A stretch of 6,970 nt of DNA from an uncultured Lachnospiraceae bacterium (GCA_947175845.1 CAMWOK010000157.1:1-6970); one strand, 5' to 3'. Counted from the stretch's first letter, positions 1 through 6,774 are shown. Numbers and translations: made by a program. The notes: generated by a model not told the origin, from the sequence alone.

Positions 1-1012
1 AGCCGCTTCGTCCGGATTTGTGTTGCCGCGCAGCGGCAAAATGTTGGTTAGCGTGCATGGAGCTGGAAATCCGGTTGATTCCCTGCACAATCTTGCCGTC
101 CACCATGCGGTTGATCATAAACAGCAGTGCACTGAAGATGATGAGCATACTCAGGGACACCACGAAGGTCTGATTCAGGCGTCCGGCGTAATACTCGCCC
201 GATGGCAGGAAGGTTCCGATGATCTGGCCGTTGTAGTCCTCCGCCATGTAATAGCCGGCGGTGCCGTCCACGACTGCCTTTCCACTGCCCACAAGGTTTG
301 CGGGGAAGCCGGCGTCAGCGGCGGGCGTCCCGATCAGGGTGGGATTTCGGTGTGCCAGGATCAGCCCGGTCGCGGGGTCCACAGCGTAGATATATCCGGT
401 CTCGCCGTACTCAATGTCCCGGAGCACGACCGAGATCTCCGTGCCGGCAAGCATCCGCTCGAGCACCTCCGGGCGCACGCCGACCTGCACAAACCCGCTG
501 GCGTCGGTTCGCGCCACGCCGATGTACTGCATCACAATCCCGGCTGCAGCGTTGAGCTGCGGCGCCTGCACAAGCTCGATCGAAGGGTCGTCCACAATCA
601 CCATGAATGCGTTGGACTGCGCACCGCTTTTCATGTCAAAGCCGATGTAGGCGTCGATCGTGCTGCTGGTGATGATACCGTCCTCGTCGATAATGTGCAG
701 TTCACTGACCATCAGCCGGTCCTGAATCTCGAACAGCCTTGCCGTATTGCCGTCGATCGTGCTGTCCATGGCGAGCATGTCGGCAAAGGCTCTTGTCTTT
801 GCCAGATTGTCCTGGCTGAGGTTTTCGGTCAGCTGTGCGATGGTGGCCTCATTGGCGGCTAGTTTTTCCCTGACATCCTCGAGCTTAGCATGGCTGGCGG
901 CAGTGTTGCCGGCCCTGCTGACGCCGGTCTGCAGGATGAAGATGGCGGTGATTGTGAGGATCAGCGCTGTGAGCATGTAGTAAAAGAGCCGCTGGGTGAA
1001 TATTTTTTTCAT
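1..1012 (-). CDS. Cache-domain membrane sensor protein, N-terminal part (C-terminus beyond left edge)
   Basis: This is the first ~337 codons of a signal-transducing membrane receptor. It starts at the ATG at 1012 (MKKIFTQRL), with a GGAAGGAAGG-type ribosome binding site at 1025-1036. Reading from the N-terminus: a transmembrane helix at about residues 8-30; a polar helical stretch at about 33-70; an extracellular sensor domain at about 75-280; and a second transmembrane helix at about 283-305. The motifs IIDEDGIITSST and GETGYIYAVD (residues 203-212), followed by a nearby aHRNPTLIG, are typical of Cache domains. After TM2, the run NRISSSM (ending at residue 319) resembles the start of a HAMP linker. 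The last ~18 codons in this frame do not look like HAMP, so a frameshift is possible (see findings). The output domain is not visible. Related Lachnospiraceae sensors end in a chemotaxis, SpoIIE-like phosphatase or diguanylate cyclase domain, so the exact role is open. It is divergent from the ZIP gene. Confidence 0.85.
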   Translation of the reverse strand, partial: MKKIFTQRLFYYMLTALILTITAIFILQTGVSRAGNTAASHAKLEDVREKLAANEATIAQLTENLSQDNLAKTRAFADMLAMDSTIDGNTARLFEIQDRLMVSELHIIDEDGIITSSTIDAYIGFDMKSGAQSNAFMVIVDDPSIELVQAPQLNAAAGIVMQYIGVARTDASGFVQVGVRPEVLERMLAGTEISVVLRDIEYGETGYIYAVDPATGLILAHRNPTLIGTPAADAGFPANLVGSGKAVVDGTAGYYMAEDYNGQIIGTFLPSGEYYAGRLNQTFVVSLSMLIIFSALLFMINRMVDGKIVQGINRISSSMHANQHFAAARQHKSGRSG

Positions 1013-1043
1013 AAAGATTCAGTACCTTCCTTCCCTGATGTTG

Positions 1044-1056
1044 CGAGAAATTCTCG
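1044..1056. repeat. Short palindrome in the sensor gene leader
   Basis: CGAGAA-A-TTCTCG is a perfect 6-bp inverted repeat around one central base. It lies between the predicted transcription start and the ribosome binding site of the minus-strand sensor gene. It could be a small operator or could occur by chance. Nothing else supports a function. Confidence 0.3.
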
Positions 1057-1077
1057 AGTATGGCAGATATTGACATC

Positions 1078-1106
1078 ATTATAACGTTTTATACAGGGTT
1101 CGGCAA
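1078..1106 (-). promoter_or_regulatory. Sigma-A-type promoter of the Cache sensor gene
   Basis: On the minus strand, TTGCCG (1101-1106) and a perfect TATAAT (1078-1083) are separated by exactly 17 bp. The predicted start near 1071 leaves a leader of about 60 nt before the ATG at 1012. Spacing, orientation and position all fit the sensor gene. The -35 box matches consensus at 4 of 6 positions. Confidence 0.75.
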
Positions 1107-1165
1107 GCCTTTTCCCGATCTGCGCAAAACTTTGCAGAAGGAAAGAAAAATCCAGAATCTGCAAG

Positions 1166-1194
1166 TTGACAACAGCGGGCCAAAGTGGTATGGT
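1166..1194 (+). promoter_or_regulatory. Sigma-A-type promoter of the ZIP transporter gene
   Basis: A perfect TTGACA -35 box (1166-1171) is followed after 17 bp by TATGGT (1189-1194), which matches the -10 consensus at 4 of 6 positions. The predicted start, near 1201, gives a leader of about 107 nt before the ZIP start codon. The start coincides with the inverted repeat at 1202-1219, so this promoter is probably repressible. The two divergent promoters of this intergenic region are about 60 bp apart. Confidence 0.7.
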
Positions 1195-1201
1195 TAGAAC
1201 A

Positions 1202-1219
1202 AGTTAGTTGCGACTAACT
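1202..1219. promoter_or_regulatory. Candidate metal-regulator operator at the ZIP transcription start
   Basis: AGTTAGT-TGCG-ACTAACT is a perfect 7-bp inverted repeat with a 4-bp centre, sitting directly downstream of the ZIP -10 box. The half-sites contain GTTAG/CTAAC. The same half-site occurs in DtxR/IdeR-type operators of the metal-dependent repressor family, but the spacing here is wider than in the classical site. Because the gene it controls encodes a divalent-metal transporter, repression by a metal-sensing DtxR/MntR-like protein is a reasonable inference. The alternative is an attenuator hairpin, since a T-run follows at 1221-1226. The AT-rich stem makes that less likely. Confidence 0.5.
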
Positions 1220-1307
1220 ATTTTTTCCCTGTTCGGGAACAATCTGTTTCTGGAACGGGATACTTGTCGAGACATATATTAATAAGGAAAAAAAGGAGGA
1301 ATTTAGC

Positions 1308-2102
1308 ATGGATATCAATCTGGATATCAGCGCAGCGGCGGGCCTGATGATACCGTTTGTCGGGACGGCGCTGGGTTCGGCTATGGTGTTTTTCATGAAA
1401 AACCAGATGAATAAAAAGATAGAGAAGCTGCTGATGGGCTTTGCCGCCGGGGTGATGGTGGCGGCCTCGGTGTGGTCGCTTCTGATACCGGCCATCGACA
1501 TGGCGGCGGAGCAGGAGAAAATCGCGTGGATTCCGGCGGCGGTGGGCTTCATCCTGGGGATGGCGTTTCTGCTGCTGCTCGACAGCGTGATCCCGCACCT
1601 GCATCTCGACACGGAGAAGCCCGAGGGCATCAAATCCAGGGCGAAAAAGACGACCATGATGGTGTTTGCGGTCACGCTGCACAACATACCCGAGGGGATG
1701 GCGGTCGGCGTCACGTTTGCGGGCGCTCTGCTGGGGGACGCACAGATTACCATGGCGGGGGCTTTCACGCTCGCGCTCGGCATCGCGATACAGAATTTCC
1801 CGGAGGGGGCGATCATCTCCATGCCGTTAAAGAGCCAGGGAACTTCGAAGCGGCGGGCGTTTGCATACGGTTTGCTCTCGGGGCTTGTGGAGCCGGTGGG
1901 CGCGGTGCTCACGATTCTGCTCGCGGGGATGATTGTGCCGATGCTTCCCTATTTTCTGGCATTTGCGGCGGGCGCCATGATATATGTCGTCGTGGAGGAA
2001 CTGATACCGGAGTCGCAGGCGGGCGAGCACACCAACATCGGTACAATCGGCGTCGCGGCGGGATTTGTCGTGATGATGGTGCTGGATGTGGCGCTTGGGT
2101 GA
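1308..2102 (+). CDS. ZIP-family divalent metal transporter (GufA type)
   Basis: This is a 264-residue integral membrane protein predicted to move divalent metal ions such as zinc, manganese or iron across the cytoplasmic membrane. It has about eight hydrophobic segments. The two ZIP signature helices are clear: LHNIPEGMAVG in TM4 (H125, N126, E129) and AIQNFPEG in TM5 (Q162, N163, E166). The IQNFPEG form of TM5 is typical of the GufA subfamily. A short histidine motif, PHLHLD (H97, H99), lies in the loop before TM4, where ZIP proteins usually carry a metal-binding stretch. SGLVEP (E195) and YVVVEELIPE (226-235) are further conserved helices. Length is normal for the family and the gene looks intact. 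The start is fixed by AAGGAGG at 1293-1299, 8 nt upstream. The gene has its own promoter and a probable operator. It converges on the MFS gene with a 25-bp gap in which I see no strong terminator. Metal specificity cannot be read from sequence. Confidence 0.93.
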   Translation: MDINLDISAAAGLMIPFVGTALGSAMVFFMKNQMNKKIEKLLMGFAAGVMVAASVWSLLIPAIDMAAEQEKIAWIPAAVGFILGMAFLLLLDSVIPHLHLDTEKPEGIKSRAKKTTMMVFAVTLHNIPEGMAVGVTFAGALLGDAQITMAGAFTLALGIAIQNFPEGAIISMPLKSQGTSKRRAFAYGLLSGLVEPVGAVLTILLAGMIVPMLPYFLAFAAGAMIYVVVEELIPESQAGEHTNIGTIGVAAGFVVMMVLDVALG

Positions 2103-2127
2103 CTGGAACAGCAGAATTATGAGGAAC

Positions 2128-3291
2128 TTAACCTTTTTTGTTGGAACGGCCGTCAATCAGGACTGTGCCGAGCAGCACCACAGCGAGCATCGCACACAGA
2201 TAATGGGGAAAGAGAGCGACGCTTACATACCGGGCAGCCAGTCCGAACAGCACAGGCGCGAGCAGTATACTCGCGTAGGAGGCGGACATCTGGATACTCA
2301 TAACCGCCTGGGAGCGTTCCGCTCCAAAGTGATCGGGCGTGAGATGAATCATGTTGGGGAACAGAGGGCCGTTTCCGAGTCCGGTCAGAAACAGTGCAAT
2401 GCCGGCAACCGCGGGCGGCAGGGGCAGAAGCATCATGAGGATGGCAGTCACCGTGATGCACTGCCCTGCCTTTATAAGCTGCCGGCTGGTGTATTTCAGA
2501 GCCAGTATCCCCGAGAAGAAACGGCCGAGTGCCATGCCGGCATAATAGAGCGTGATAAACCTGGCAGCGGTGTCCACTGTCATCTGCTTTTCATGAACGA
2601 GGTAGGTGCTGCCCCAGACGCCGCAGGTGTACTCAATTGCACAGGAGCCGATAAAGACCAGACAGACTCTTCGAACTTTTCTGTCCCTGAACAGCGAAAA
2701 AACGTCAGTTACAGCAATGTGTTCCGTCCCGTCGGCACTTCTGTTTGTCTTTTTCCAGAGTGGTATCGAGAGGATTGTCATGATGGCAATTCCCGACTGG
2801 ACACAGAAGACGAGCTGGTATCCATCACGCCAGTTTCCGGTCGCGGAAAGCATCAGTGACATCAGGTAGGGACTGAGCGAGACTCCAATTCCATAGAAGC
2901 AGTGTAAAAAGTTCATGTGGGAAGCCTTGTAGTGGAGCGCCACATAATTATTTAATGCGGTGTCAACCGCGCCTGCGCCAAGTCCCAGCGGGACGGCAGA
3001 AAGACACAGGAATGCCATGTCTGCGGATATGGAGAATCCCAGGAGTGCACCGGCGGTCATGGCGGTGCTCACTGCGGTGACTCTTGCGGTCCCGAAGCGC
3101 CAGAGGAGTCTTGTGGAGAGCAGGCTGGAGACAATGGTTCCGCCGGAGATGATGCTCGTCACAAAACCCGCGTGCGAGATGGGAACACCAAATGCCGGAT
3201 AGATGGCTGGCCACGCGGTTCCAAACAGAGAATCCGGGATACCCAGTCCGATAAAGGTAATGTAAATGATGATTAATAGAACAGTTGCCAT
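2128..3291 (-). CDS. MFS transporter (12-TM permease)
   Basis: This is a 387-residue major facilitator superfamily permease predicted to carry a small solute across the cytoplasmic membrane. It has about twelve hydrophobic segments in two halves, with the polar central loop at about residues 180-208. Recognisable stretches include FIGLGIPDSLFG (13-24), a short loop 2-3 RFGTARV (65-71), the TM4-5 stretch GAVDTALNNYVALHY (107-121), NFLHCFYGIG (127-136), GRFFSG (256-261) and GLGNGPLFPN (304-313). This pattern resembles the fucose-permease-like (FHS) branch of MFS, but the substrate is unknown. The reading frame is open up to 3417. However, the ATG at 3291 is preferred because AGGAGG lies 10 nt upstream and hydrophobic TM1 begins at once, while the extra 42 residues are polar and unlike a membrane protein. 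The gene diverges from the AraC regulator, which probably controls it. Confidence 0.9.
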   Translation of the reverse strand: MATVLLIIIYITFIGLGIPDSLFGTAWPAIYPAFGVPISHAGFVTSIISGGTIVSSLLSTRLLWRFGTARVTAVSTAMTAGALLGFSISADMAFLCLSAVPLGLGAGAVDTALNNYVALHYKASHMNFLHCFYGIGVSLSPYLMSLMLSATGNWRDGYQLVFCVQSGIAIMTILSIPLWKKTNRSADGTEHIAVTDVFSLFRDRKVRRVCLVFIGSCAIEYTCGVWGSTYLVHEKQMTVDTAARFITLYYAGMALGRFFSGILALKYTSRQLIKAGQCITVTAILMMLLPLPPAVAGIALFLTGLGNGPLFPNMIHLTPDHFGAERSQAVMSIQMSASYASILLAPVLFGLAARYVSVALFPHYLCAMLAVVLLGTVLIDGRSNKKG

Positions 3292-3301
3292 GGGTGTGAT
3301 T

Positions 3302-3307
3302 CCTCCT
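3302..3307 (-). promoter_or_regulatory. Ribosome binding site that sets the MFS start
   Basis: AGGAGG on the minus strand lies 10 nt upstream of the ATG at 3291. No comparable site precedes the further-upstream ATG at 3417, so this supports the shorter 387-residue protein. Confidence 0.75.
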
Positions 3308-3375
3308 GGGGTGCGTTTATTATTGTGCAGATAAAAAAATTTATAATACATGCAGGTATGAATATGTTCATTTGT

Positions 3376-3404
3376 ATTATCAGTAGAGGCGTGAGGCTTG
3401 TCCG
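3376..3404 (-). promoter_or_regulatory. Possible promoter of the MFS gene
   Basis: On the minus strand, CGGACA (3399-3404) and GATAAT (3376-3381) are 17 bp apart, matching sigma-A consensus at 4 of 6 and 5 of 6 positions. The start would fall near 3369, giving a leader of about 80 nt. Other AT-rich -10-like boxes occur nearby, so this is the best of several candidates. A weak -35 box would fit a gene needing an activator such as the adjacent AraC protein. Confidence 0.35.
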
Positions 3405-3428
3405 TCCATATTATCACAGGAGAAGCGG

Positions 3429-3457
3429 TTGTTTCTATGAAAATATTGCCGTATAAT
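3429..3457 (+). promoter_or_regulatory. Promoter of the AraC-family regulator gene
   Basis: A perfect TATAAT (3452-3457) stands 17 bp downstream of TTGTTT (3429-3434), which is a weak -35 box. The start would lie near 3464, about 36 nt before the ATG. The -10 box lies partly inside the left arm of the inverted repeat at 3442-3477, which suggests autoregulation. Confidence 0.6.
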
Positions 3458-3477
3458 ATAACAAATACGCCAATATT
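3442..3477. promoter_or_regulatory. Large inverted repeat over the AraC promoter, probable regulator binding site
   Basis: The left arm AATATTGCCGTAT (3442-3454) and the right arm ATACGCCAATATT (3465-3477) are inverted copies matching at 12 of 13 positions, separated by 10 bp. The repeat covers the -10 box and start site of the AraC gene. AraC-family proteins carry two helix-turn-helix motifs and bind long half-sites, so a dimer on this repeat would be sterically plausible. The most likely role is autorepression, perhaps with control of the divergent MFS gene about 190 bp away. The binding protein is inferred from position only. Confidence 0.55.
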
Positions 3478-3499
3478 AGAGAAAAAGGTGGGAATATAA

Positions 3500-4417
3500 A
3501 TGAAATTTTATAACTTTCTGACCAATGCAGAGCAGACGCAAAGATTGTCTGGGGACAGGCAGGAACAGCCGTTGTATGAGAATATGCAGTTTCCGTGTGC
3601 TGCGGGAGTGGATTTGTACTGTGCAGATGCGAGTCTTTGGCACTGGCATGATGAGATGGAGGTTGGCTTTGTGCGAAGCGGCAGCCTGACGGTCTGCGTG
3701 AATGACGCTCAGTTTTTGCTTCGGGAGGGCGAAGGTATTTTTGTCAATACAGGAGTGCTGCACGCCTATATGGACAATAAGTGCACAAATGCTGTTTTTC
3801 CCAACATTGTTTTTCTGCCAGTCCTTGTCTATGGATCGAGGGAGAGTGTGTTCTGGACGGATTATGTGCGGCCGCTGACGCAGGCGGTCAGGCTTTCGCA
3901 TCTGATTTTTACGAAGGAAATTTTTTGGCAGGCTGAAGTGTTAAAAGGGATAGAACGGACGGTTCAGCTGTTTGCACAGGGGGTGTCAGGCAGTGAGTTT
4001 GCGGTGCGCGCGCAGCTGTCGGACATGGTTTGCAGGATCTGTCAGCACAGCCAGGAACAGCTTTGGGGATCGGGACACAAGGATATTGAGATTGAGCGCC
4101 TGCGAAGAATGCTGGCTTTTGTTGATGCACAGTATTCGAAGCCGGTGCAGCTGCAGCAGATAGCAGACAGCGCATTTGTCAGCTGCCGGGAATGTCAGCG
4201 GCTTTTTCAGAAGGTCATCGGAACCAGCCCAAGACAGTATGTAATACAGCTGCGTCTGCAGAAAGCAAGACAAATGCTGACAGAATCGTCAGCATCCATC
4301 TGTGATATTTGTGACAGATGTGGCTTTCAGGACCAAAGTTATTTCACTAAGGTTTTCCGGGAGCGGTTTGGAATGCCGCCTGCGAAGTTTCGGAGACAGT
4401 ATATGTATGAGGGGTGA
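3500..4417 (+). CDS. AraC-family transcriptional regulator with N-terminal cupin domain
   Basis: This is a 305-residue cytoplasmic DNA-binding regulator. The N-terminal half is a cupin-like ligand-sensing domain, shown by LWHWHDEMEVGFVRSG, in which H48, H50 and E54 stand at the usual metal or ligand positions. A second cupin stretch, GEGIFVNTGVLHAY, follows. The C-terminal ~90 residues (about 213-301) are the double helix-turn-helix of AraC proteins: LQQIADSAFVSCRECQRLF, then SICDICDRCGFQDQSYFTKVF and the closing FGMPPAKFRRQ. The length is typical. The start at 3500 has AAGGTGGG 7 nt upstream, close to the AAGGAGG ideal. The gene is divergent from the MFS permease, the usual arrangement for a regulator and its target transporter, so sensing of the transported solute is inferred. 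A Cys-x2-Cys-x2-Cys run (C268, C271, C274) in the second helix-turn-helix is slightly unusual. The effector is unknown. Confidence 0.92.
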   Translation: MKFYNFLTNAEQTQRLSGDRQEQPLYENMQFPCAAGVDLYCADASLWHWHDEMEVGFVRSGSLTVCVNDAQFLLREGEGIFVNTGVLHAYMDNKCTNAVFPNIVFLPVLVYGSRESVFWTDYVRPLTQAVRLSHLIFTKEIFWQAEVLKGIERTVQLFAQGVSGSEFAVRAQLSDMVCRICQHSQEQLWGSGHKDIEIERLRRMLAFVDAQYSKPVQLQQIADSAFVSCRECQRLFQKVIGTSPRQYVIQLRLQKARQMLTESSASICDICDRCGFQDQSYFTKVFRERFGMPPAKFRRQYMYEG

Positions 4418-4469
4418 CAGTTCTGTCGAAATCGCTGTTATCGCCATACTGCACAGATATCAGACAGAA

Positions 4470-4511
4470 GCTTATCCAGCGCGTCGCCTGTCAGCGACGC
4501 ACTGGATAAGC
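4470..4511 (-). terminator. Long stem-loop between convergent genes, possible terminator of the chemotaxis receptor gene
   Basis: Arms 4470-4487 and 4494-4511 pair over 18 bp with a single exception (4480 with 4501) and enclose a 6-nt loop. In minus-strand RNA the exception becomes a G-U wobble, so the stem is continuous; in plus-strand RNA it is a C-A mismatch. This and the slightly T-rich flank TTCTGTCT after the minus-strand stem favour action on the receptor transcript, whose stop codon is about 50 nt upstream. There is no real U-tract on either side, so it is not a textbook intrinsic terminator. It could instead be an RNA-stabilising structure or a dispersed palindromic repeat. The rest of the 141-bp gap holds only a small GACAG-TT-CTGTC palindrome at 4416-4427, overlapping the AraC stop codon. 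Confidence 0.55.
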
Positions 4512-4558
4512 GCTGCCAGTTCATCGGGGAGACTGCCTGGAAGAAGCGTCATGCTGAA

Positions 4559-6673
4559 CTATTTGAGATGAAAACGGTTCACCAGCTCGTGCAGCCGCCG
4601 GGACTGGTCTGACAGCTCCGCACTTGTCTCCGCGCTGTTTTGGGCAAAGGAGGAGTTGGACTGCACCACGCTGCTGATCTGGTCGACATTAGCGGTAATC
4701 TGATCCAGCACGCTTTTCTGATTCTGGGACGCATTGCTGATTTTTTCCATGGACCCGAGGATTTCCTCGGAACCTTTCACCACGGTCATGAGCGATTTCG
4801 CGGTGTTGTCCGCGATCCCCATGCCGTTTTTCACCGCGTCTTGTGAGCTTGCGATCAGGGAGGCCGTCTGGTTGACCGCACGCGCGCTCTTTGCTGCCAG
4901 CTCGCGGATTTCATTTGCCACCACAGCGAACCCTTTGCCGGCCATACCTGCCCGGGACGCCTCGATAGAGGCATTGAGGGAGAGCAGGTTTGTCTGTGCT
5001 GCGATGTCTTCGATCGTCTTGACAATCTTCTCGATCTCCCCTGAGGAATGGCTGATTTCCGACATGGCGCGAATCAGGTTCTCCATCTCTTTGTTGCTCT
5101 CCTCGATGTGCCTGTTCACCTCGGACACAAAATCATTTGCGATGTGGGCGTCCTGCGCGTTTGCCGTCACATCCTGCGAGAGGCTTTCTATGGAGGCGGC
5201 GAGCTGGTCGATCGCCGACGCCTGTTCCGCGGCGCCGTCTGAGAGCACCTGTGCCCCGGAGGAGACATTTTGCGAACTTGCAGACACTTCGTCCGCCGAG
5301 CGCACGATCTCGTGCAGCGTCTCGTTCAGGGACTGGGAAATTTTCTCAATGGATACCTGAATCGGAATGAAATCTCCTATGTAATTCTGGGCAATCGTGA
5401 TATCCATGTTGTTGTTCGCCATCTGGGACAGCTGCTCGGAGATATCGTTGACGTAGTTGTTGATAATCGCGCTGATATGGTTGAACGCCTGCGCTAGACG
5501 CCCCAGCTCGTCGTCTGACTGAATGTCGATGTGTATGTTCAAATCTCCGGCTTCGAGTTTTGCAGCGCCCTCCGTTATGACCTGAATCGGGTCCAGGGAC
5601 TGCTTGATGATGCGGTTGACTGTCTTTAACAGGAGGAATCCGAGCACGATAACCATAAAGGTCAGCTTTCCGGCGCCCTCTATGATCGGCCCGTAAAATT
5701 CCATGCTGTTGACTGTCATGTGCAGTGTCCACTGCGTTTTGTCATTGACTGACAGCGGTACGGTCACACAGATGCCGCTTCTGCCTGTGCCGTAGTTCTT
5801 TCTTCCGCGGATCACGGCACGGCTGCGCGTATCCTCCGACAGCGCATTGAGCGCTTGTGCATCCTGCTCCATCGTGCCGTAGCCAACCTCGGCAGCCGTC
5901 TTTCCCACGGTCGTATCATCGGCGGAGTCAACCAGGATCGTTCCGTCCGCCGCGAGTGCCACCAGATGGGCAGACTGATAGTCGGTGCTCACCAAAAGCC
6001 GCTCCTGCATGTCGGCGAGCCCCACATCCACACCGGACACGCCAAAAAATTCCCCCTGCGTATTCCAGACCGGGGCGATGATGCTGATCATCATTATGTT
6101 TTTCCCCATCAGCTCATACACATAAGGGTCCATGATATAAGGCTCGCCGCTCTGTTTGATTTGCTTCCAGTAATCTTTGTCGTAGTTGTCAAAAGCGTCT
6201 TCATGCTTCTCGTACACATATCCGGTATGTTGCTCGTTCGGGTACACAACTGCCTCGTAAGCCATGTCTTTTTTGTGAATGCGGTATGGCACGCCGTCGG
6301 CGTCGGCAATGACATTCTGCTCAAAATAGGCAAAACCTGTCGGAAATCCGTCGCCCCCCTCAAGCAGCCCCACCAGGGCCGTATCAATTGCAGTGCGCTG
6401 TTCCTTTGGATCCAACATGGAAATATTCCTGAGCGAGCTTGCAAATCCGATAACTTTTCCGTAGGATTCCTCGATGTCGCTCACCAGCGAGAAGGCGTTC
6501 TCGTAAGCGACCGCCGACAATTTCTCTCTGTTGACCTGTATCAGGGATTTTGCGGAAAGCAGAGCGGACATCAAGATTGTAAACAAAAAAATAACAGCTG
6601 TGATAACTGCCATCTTTGAGATAATCTTCTGGCTGAGACTGTTGCTTTTCTCAGAATTTAATTCCTGAAACAT
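4559..6673 (-). CDS. Methyl-accepting chemotaxis protein with dCache sensor domain
   Basis: This is a complete 704-residue chemoreceptor that passes an external signal to the CheA/CheW kinase complex. A short cytoplasmic N-terminus leads to TM1 (about 21-43). A long extracellular dCache-type domain follows (about 44-330), with NYDKDYWKQI (163-172), MDPYVYELMGKN and the core stretch FGVSGVDVGL (210-219). TM2 is at about 335-353. A HAMP domain (about 354-405) includes P362 and SDDELGRL (386-393), then comes a second HAMP-like helical linker (about 406-455). The signalling domain fills 456-704, and its hairpin tip is unmistakable: IAAQTNLLSLNASIEASRAG at 557-576. No C-terminal CheR-tethering pentapeptide is seen; the protein ends RFHLK. 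The arginine of the amino-acid-binding dCache motif is not evident near W169, so the ligand cannot be guessed. The start is set by GGAGG 7 nt upstream (6681-6685). It is a single-gene unit with its own strong promoter. Confidence 0.96.
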   Translation of the reverse strand: MFQELNSEKSNSLSQKIISKMAVITAVIFLFTILMSALLSAKSLIQVNREKLSAVAYENAFSLVSDIEESYGKVIGFASSLRNISMLDPKEQRTAIDTALVGLLEGGDGFPTGFAYFEQNVIADADGVPYRIHKKDMAYEAVVYPNEQHTGYVYEKHEDAFDNYDKDYWKQIKQSGEPYIMDPYVYELMGKNIMMISIIAPVWNTQGEFFGVSGVDVGLADMQERLLVSTDYQSAHLVALAADGTILVDSADDTTVGKTAAEVGYGTMEQDAQALNALSEDTRSRAVIRGRKNYGTGRSGICVTVPLSVNDKTQWTLHMTVNSMEFYGPIIEGAGKLTFMVIVLGFLLLKTVNRIIKQSLDPIQVITEGAAKLEAGDLNIHIDIQSDDELGRLAQAFNHISAIINNYVNDISEQLSQMANNNMDITIAQNYIGDFIPIQVSIEKISQSLNETLHEIVRSADEVSASSQNVSSGAQVLSDGAAEQASAIDQLAASIESLSQDVTANAQDAHIANDFVSEVNRHIEESNKEMENLIRAMSEISHSSGEIEKIVKTIEDIAAQTNLLSLNASIEASRAGMAGKGFAVVANEIRELAAKSARAVNQTASLIASSQDAVKNGMGIADNTAKSLMTVVKGSEEILGSMEKISNASQNQKSVLDQITANVDQISSVVQSNSSFAQNSAETSAELSDQSRRLHELVNRFHLK

Positions 6674-6774
6674 AAAAATTCCTCCGTATAATATTTTGCG
6701 CCGCCCGTCACAGTCGTTGTGCGCCTCTTTTGTATGTCAGGTCATAAGCGGCAGTGCGTCGTCTATGTTTAAAT

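Noticed and set aside
20..862. Long plus-strand open frame (280 codons) antisense to the left-edge sensor
   Set aside because: It is in exact register with the GC-rich minus-strand sensor codons and its translation has no domain-like pattern. The minus-strand frame shows TM helices, Cache motifs, a ribosome binding site and a promoter.
1201..1307. Manganese-type (yybP-ykoY) or other riboswitch in the ZIP leader
   Set aside because: The ~107-nt leader has only a small TTCCC/GGGAA hairpin at 1225-1239. I could not find the conserved riboswitch core sequences.
1214..1912. Minus-strand open frame of 232 codons opposite the ZIP gene
   Set aside because: It is a shadow of the ZIP coding frame. 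The plus frame has the HNIPEG and NFPEG signatures, a strong ribosome binding site and a promoter.
2103..2127. Bidirectional terminator between the convergent ZIP and MFS genes
   Set aside because: A T-run (2133-2138) is present, but it falls inside the MFS end and no stem longer than about 3 bp precedes it.
3292..3417. N-terminal extension of the MFS protein to the ATG at 3417
   Set aside because: The extra 42 residues are polar and unlike an MFS N-terminus, there is no ribosome binding site before 3417, and AGGAGG precedes the ATG at 3291. The candidate promoter also lies inside the extension.
4472..4552. Small minus-strand frame of 26 codons just downstream of the chemotaxis receptor stop
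   Set aside because: It has no ribosome binding site and most of it lies in the stem-loop. A second short frame overlaps it in another register. The coding appearance comes from the palindrome.
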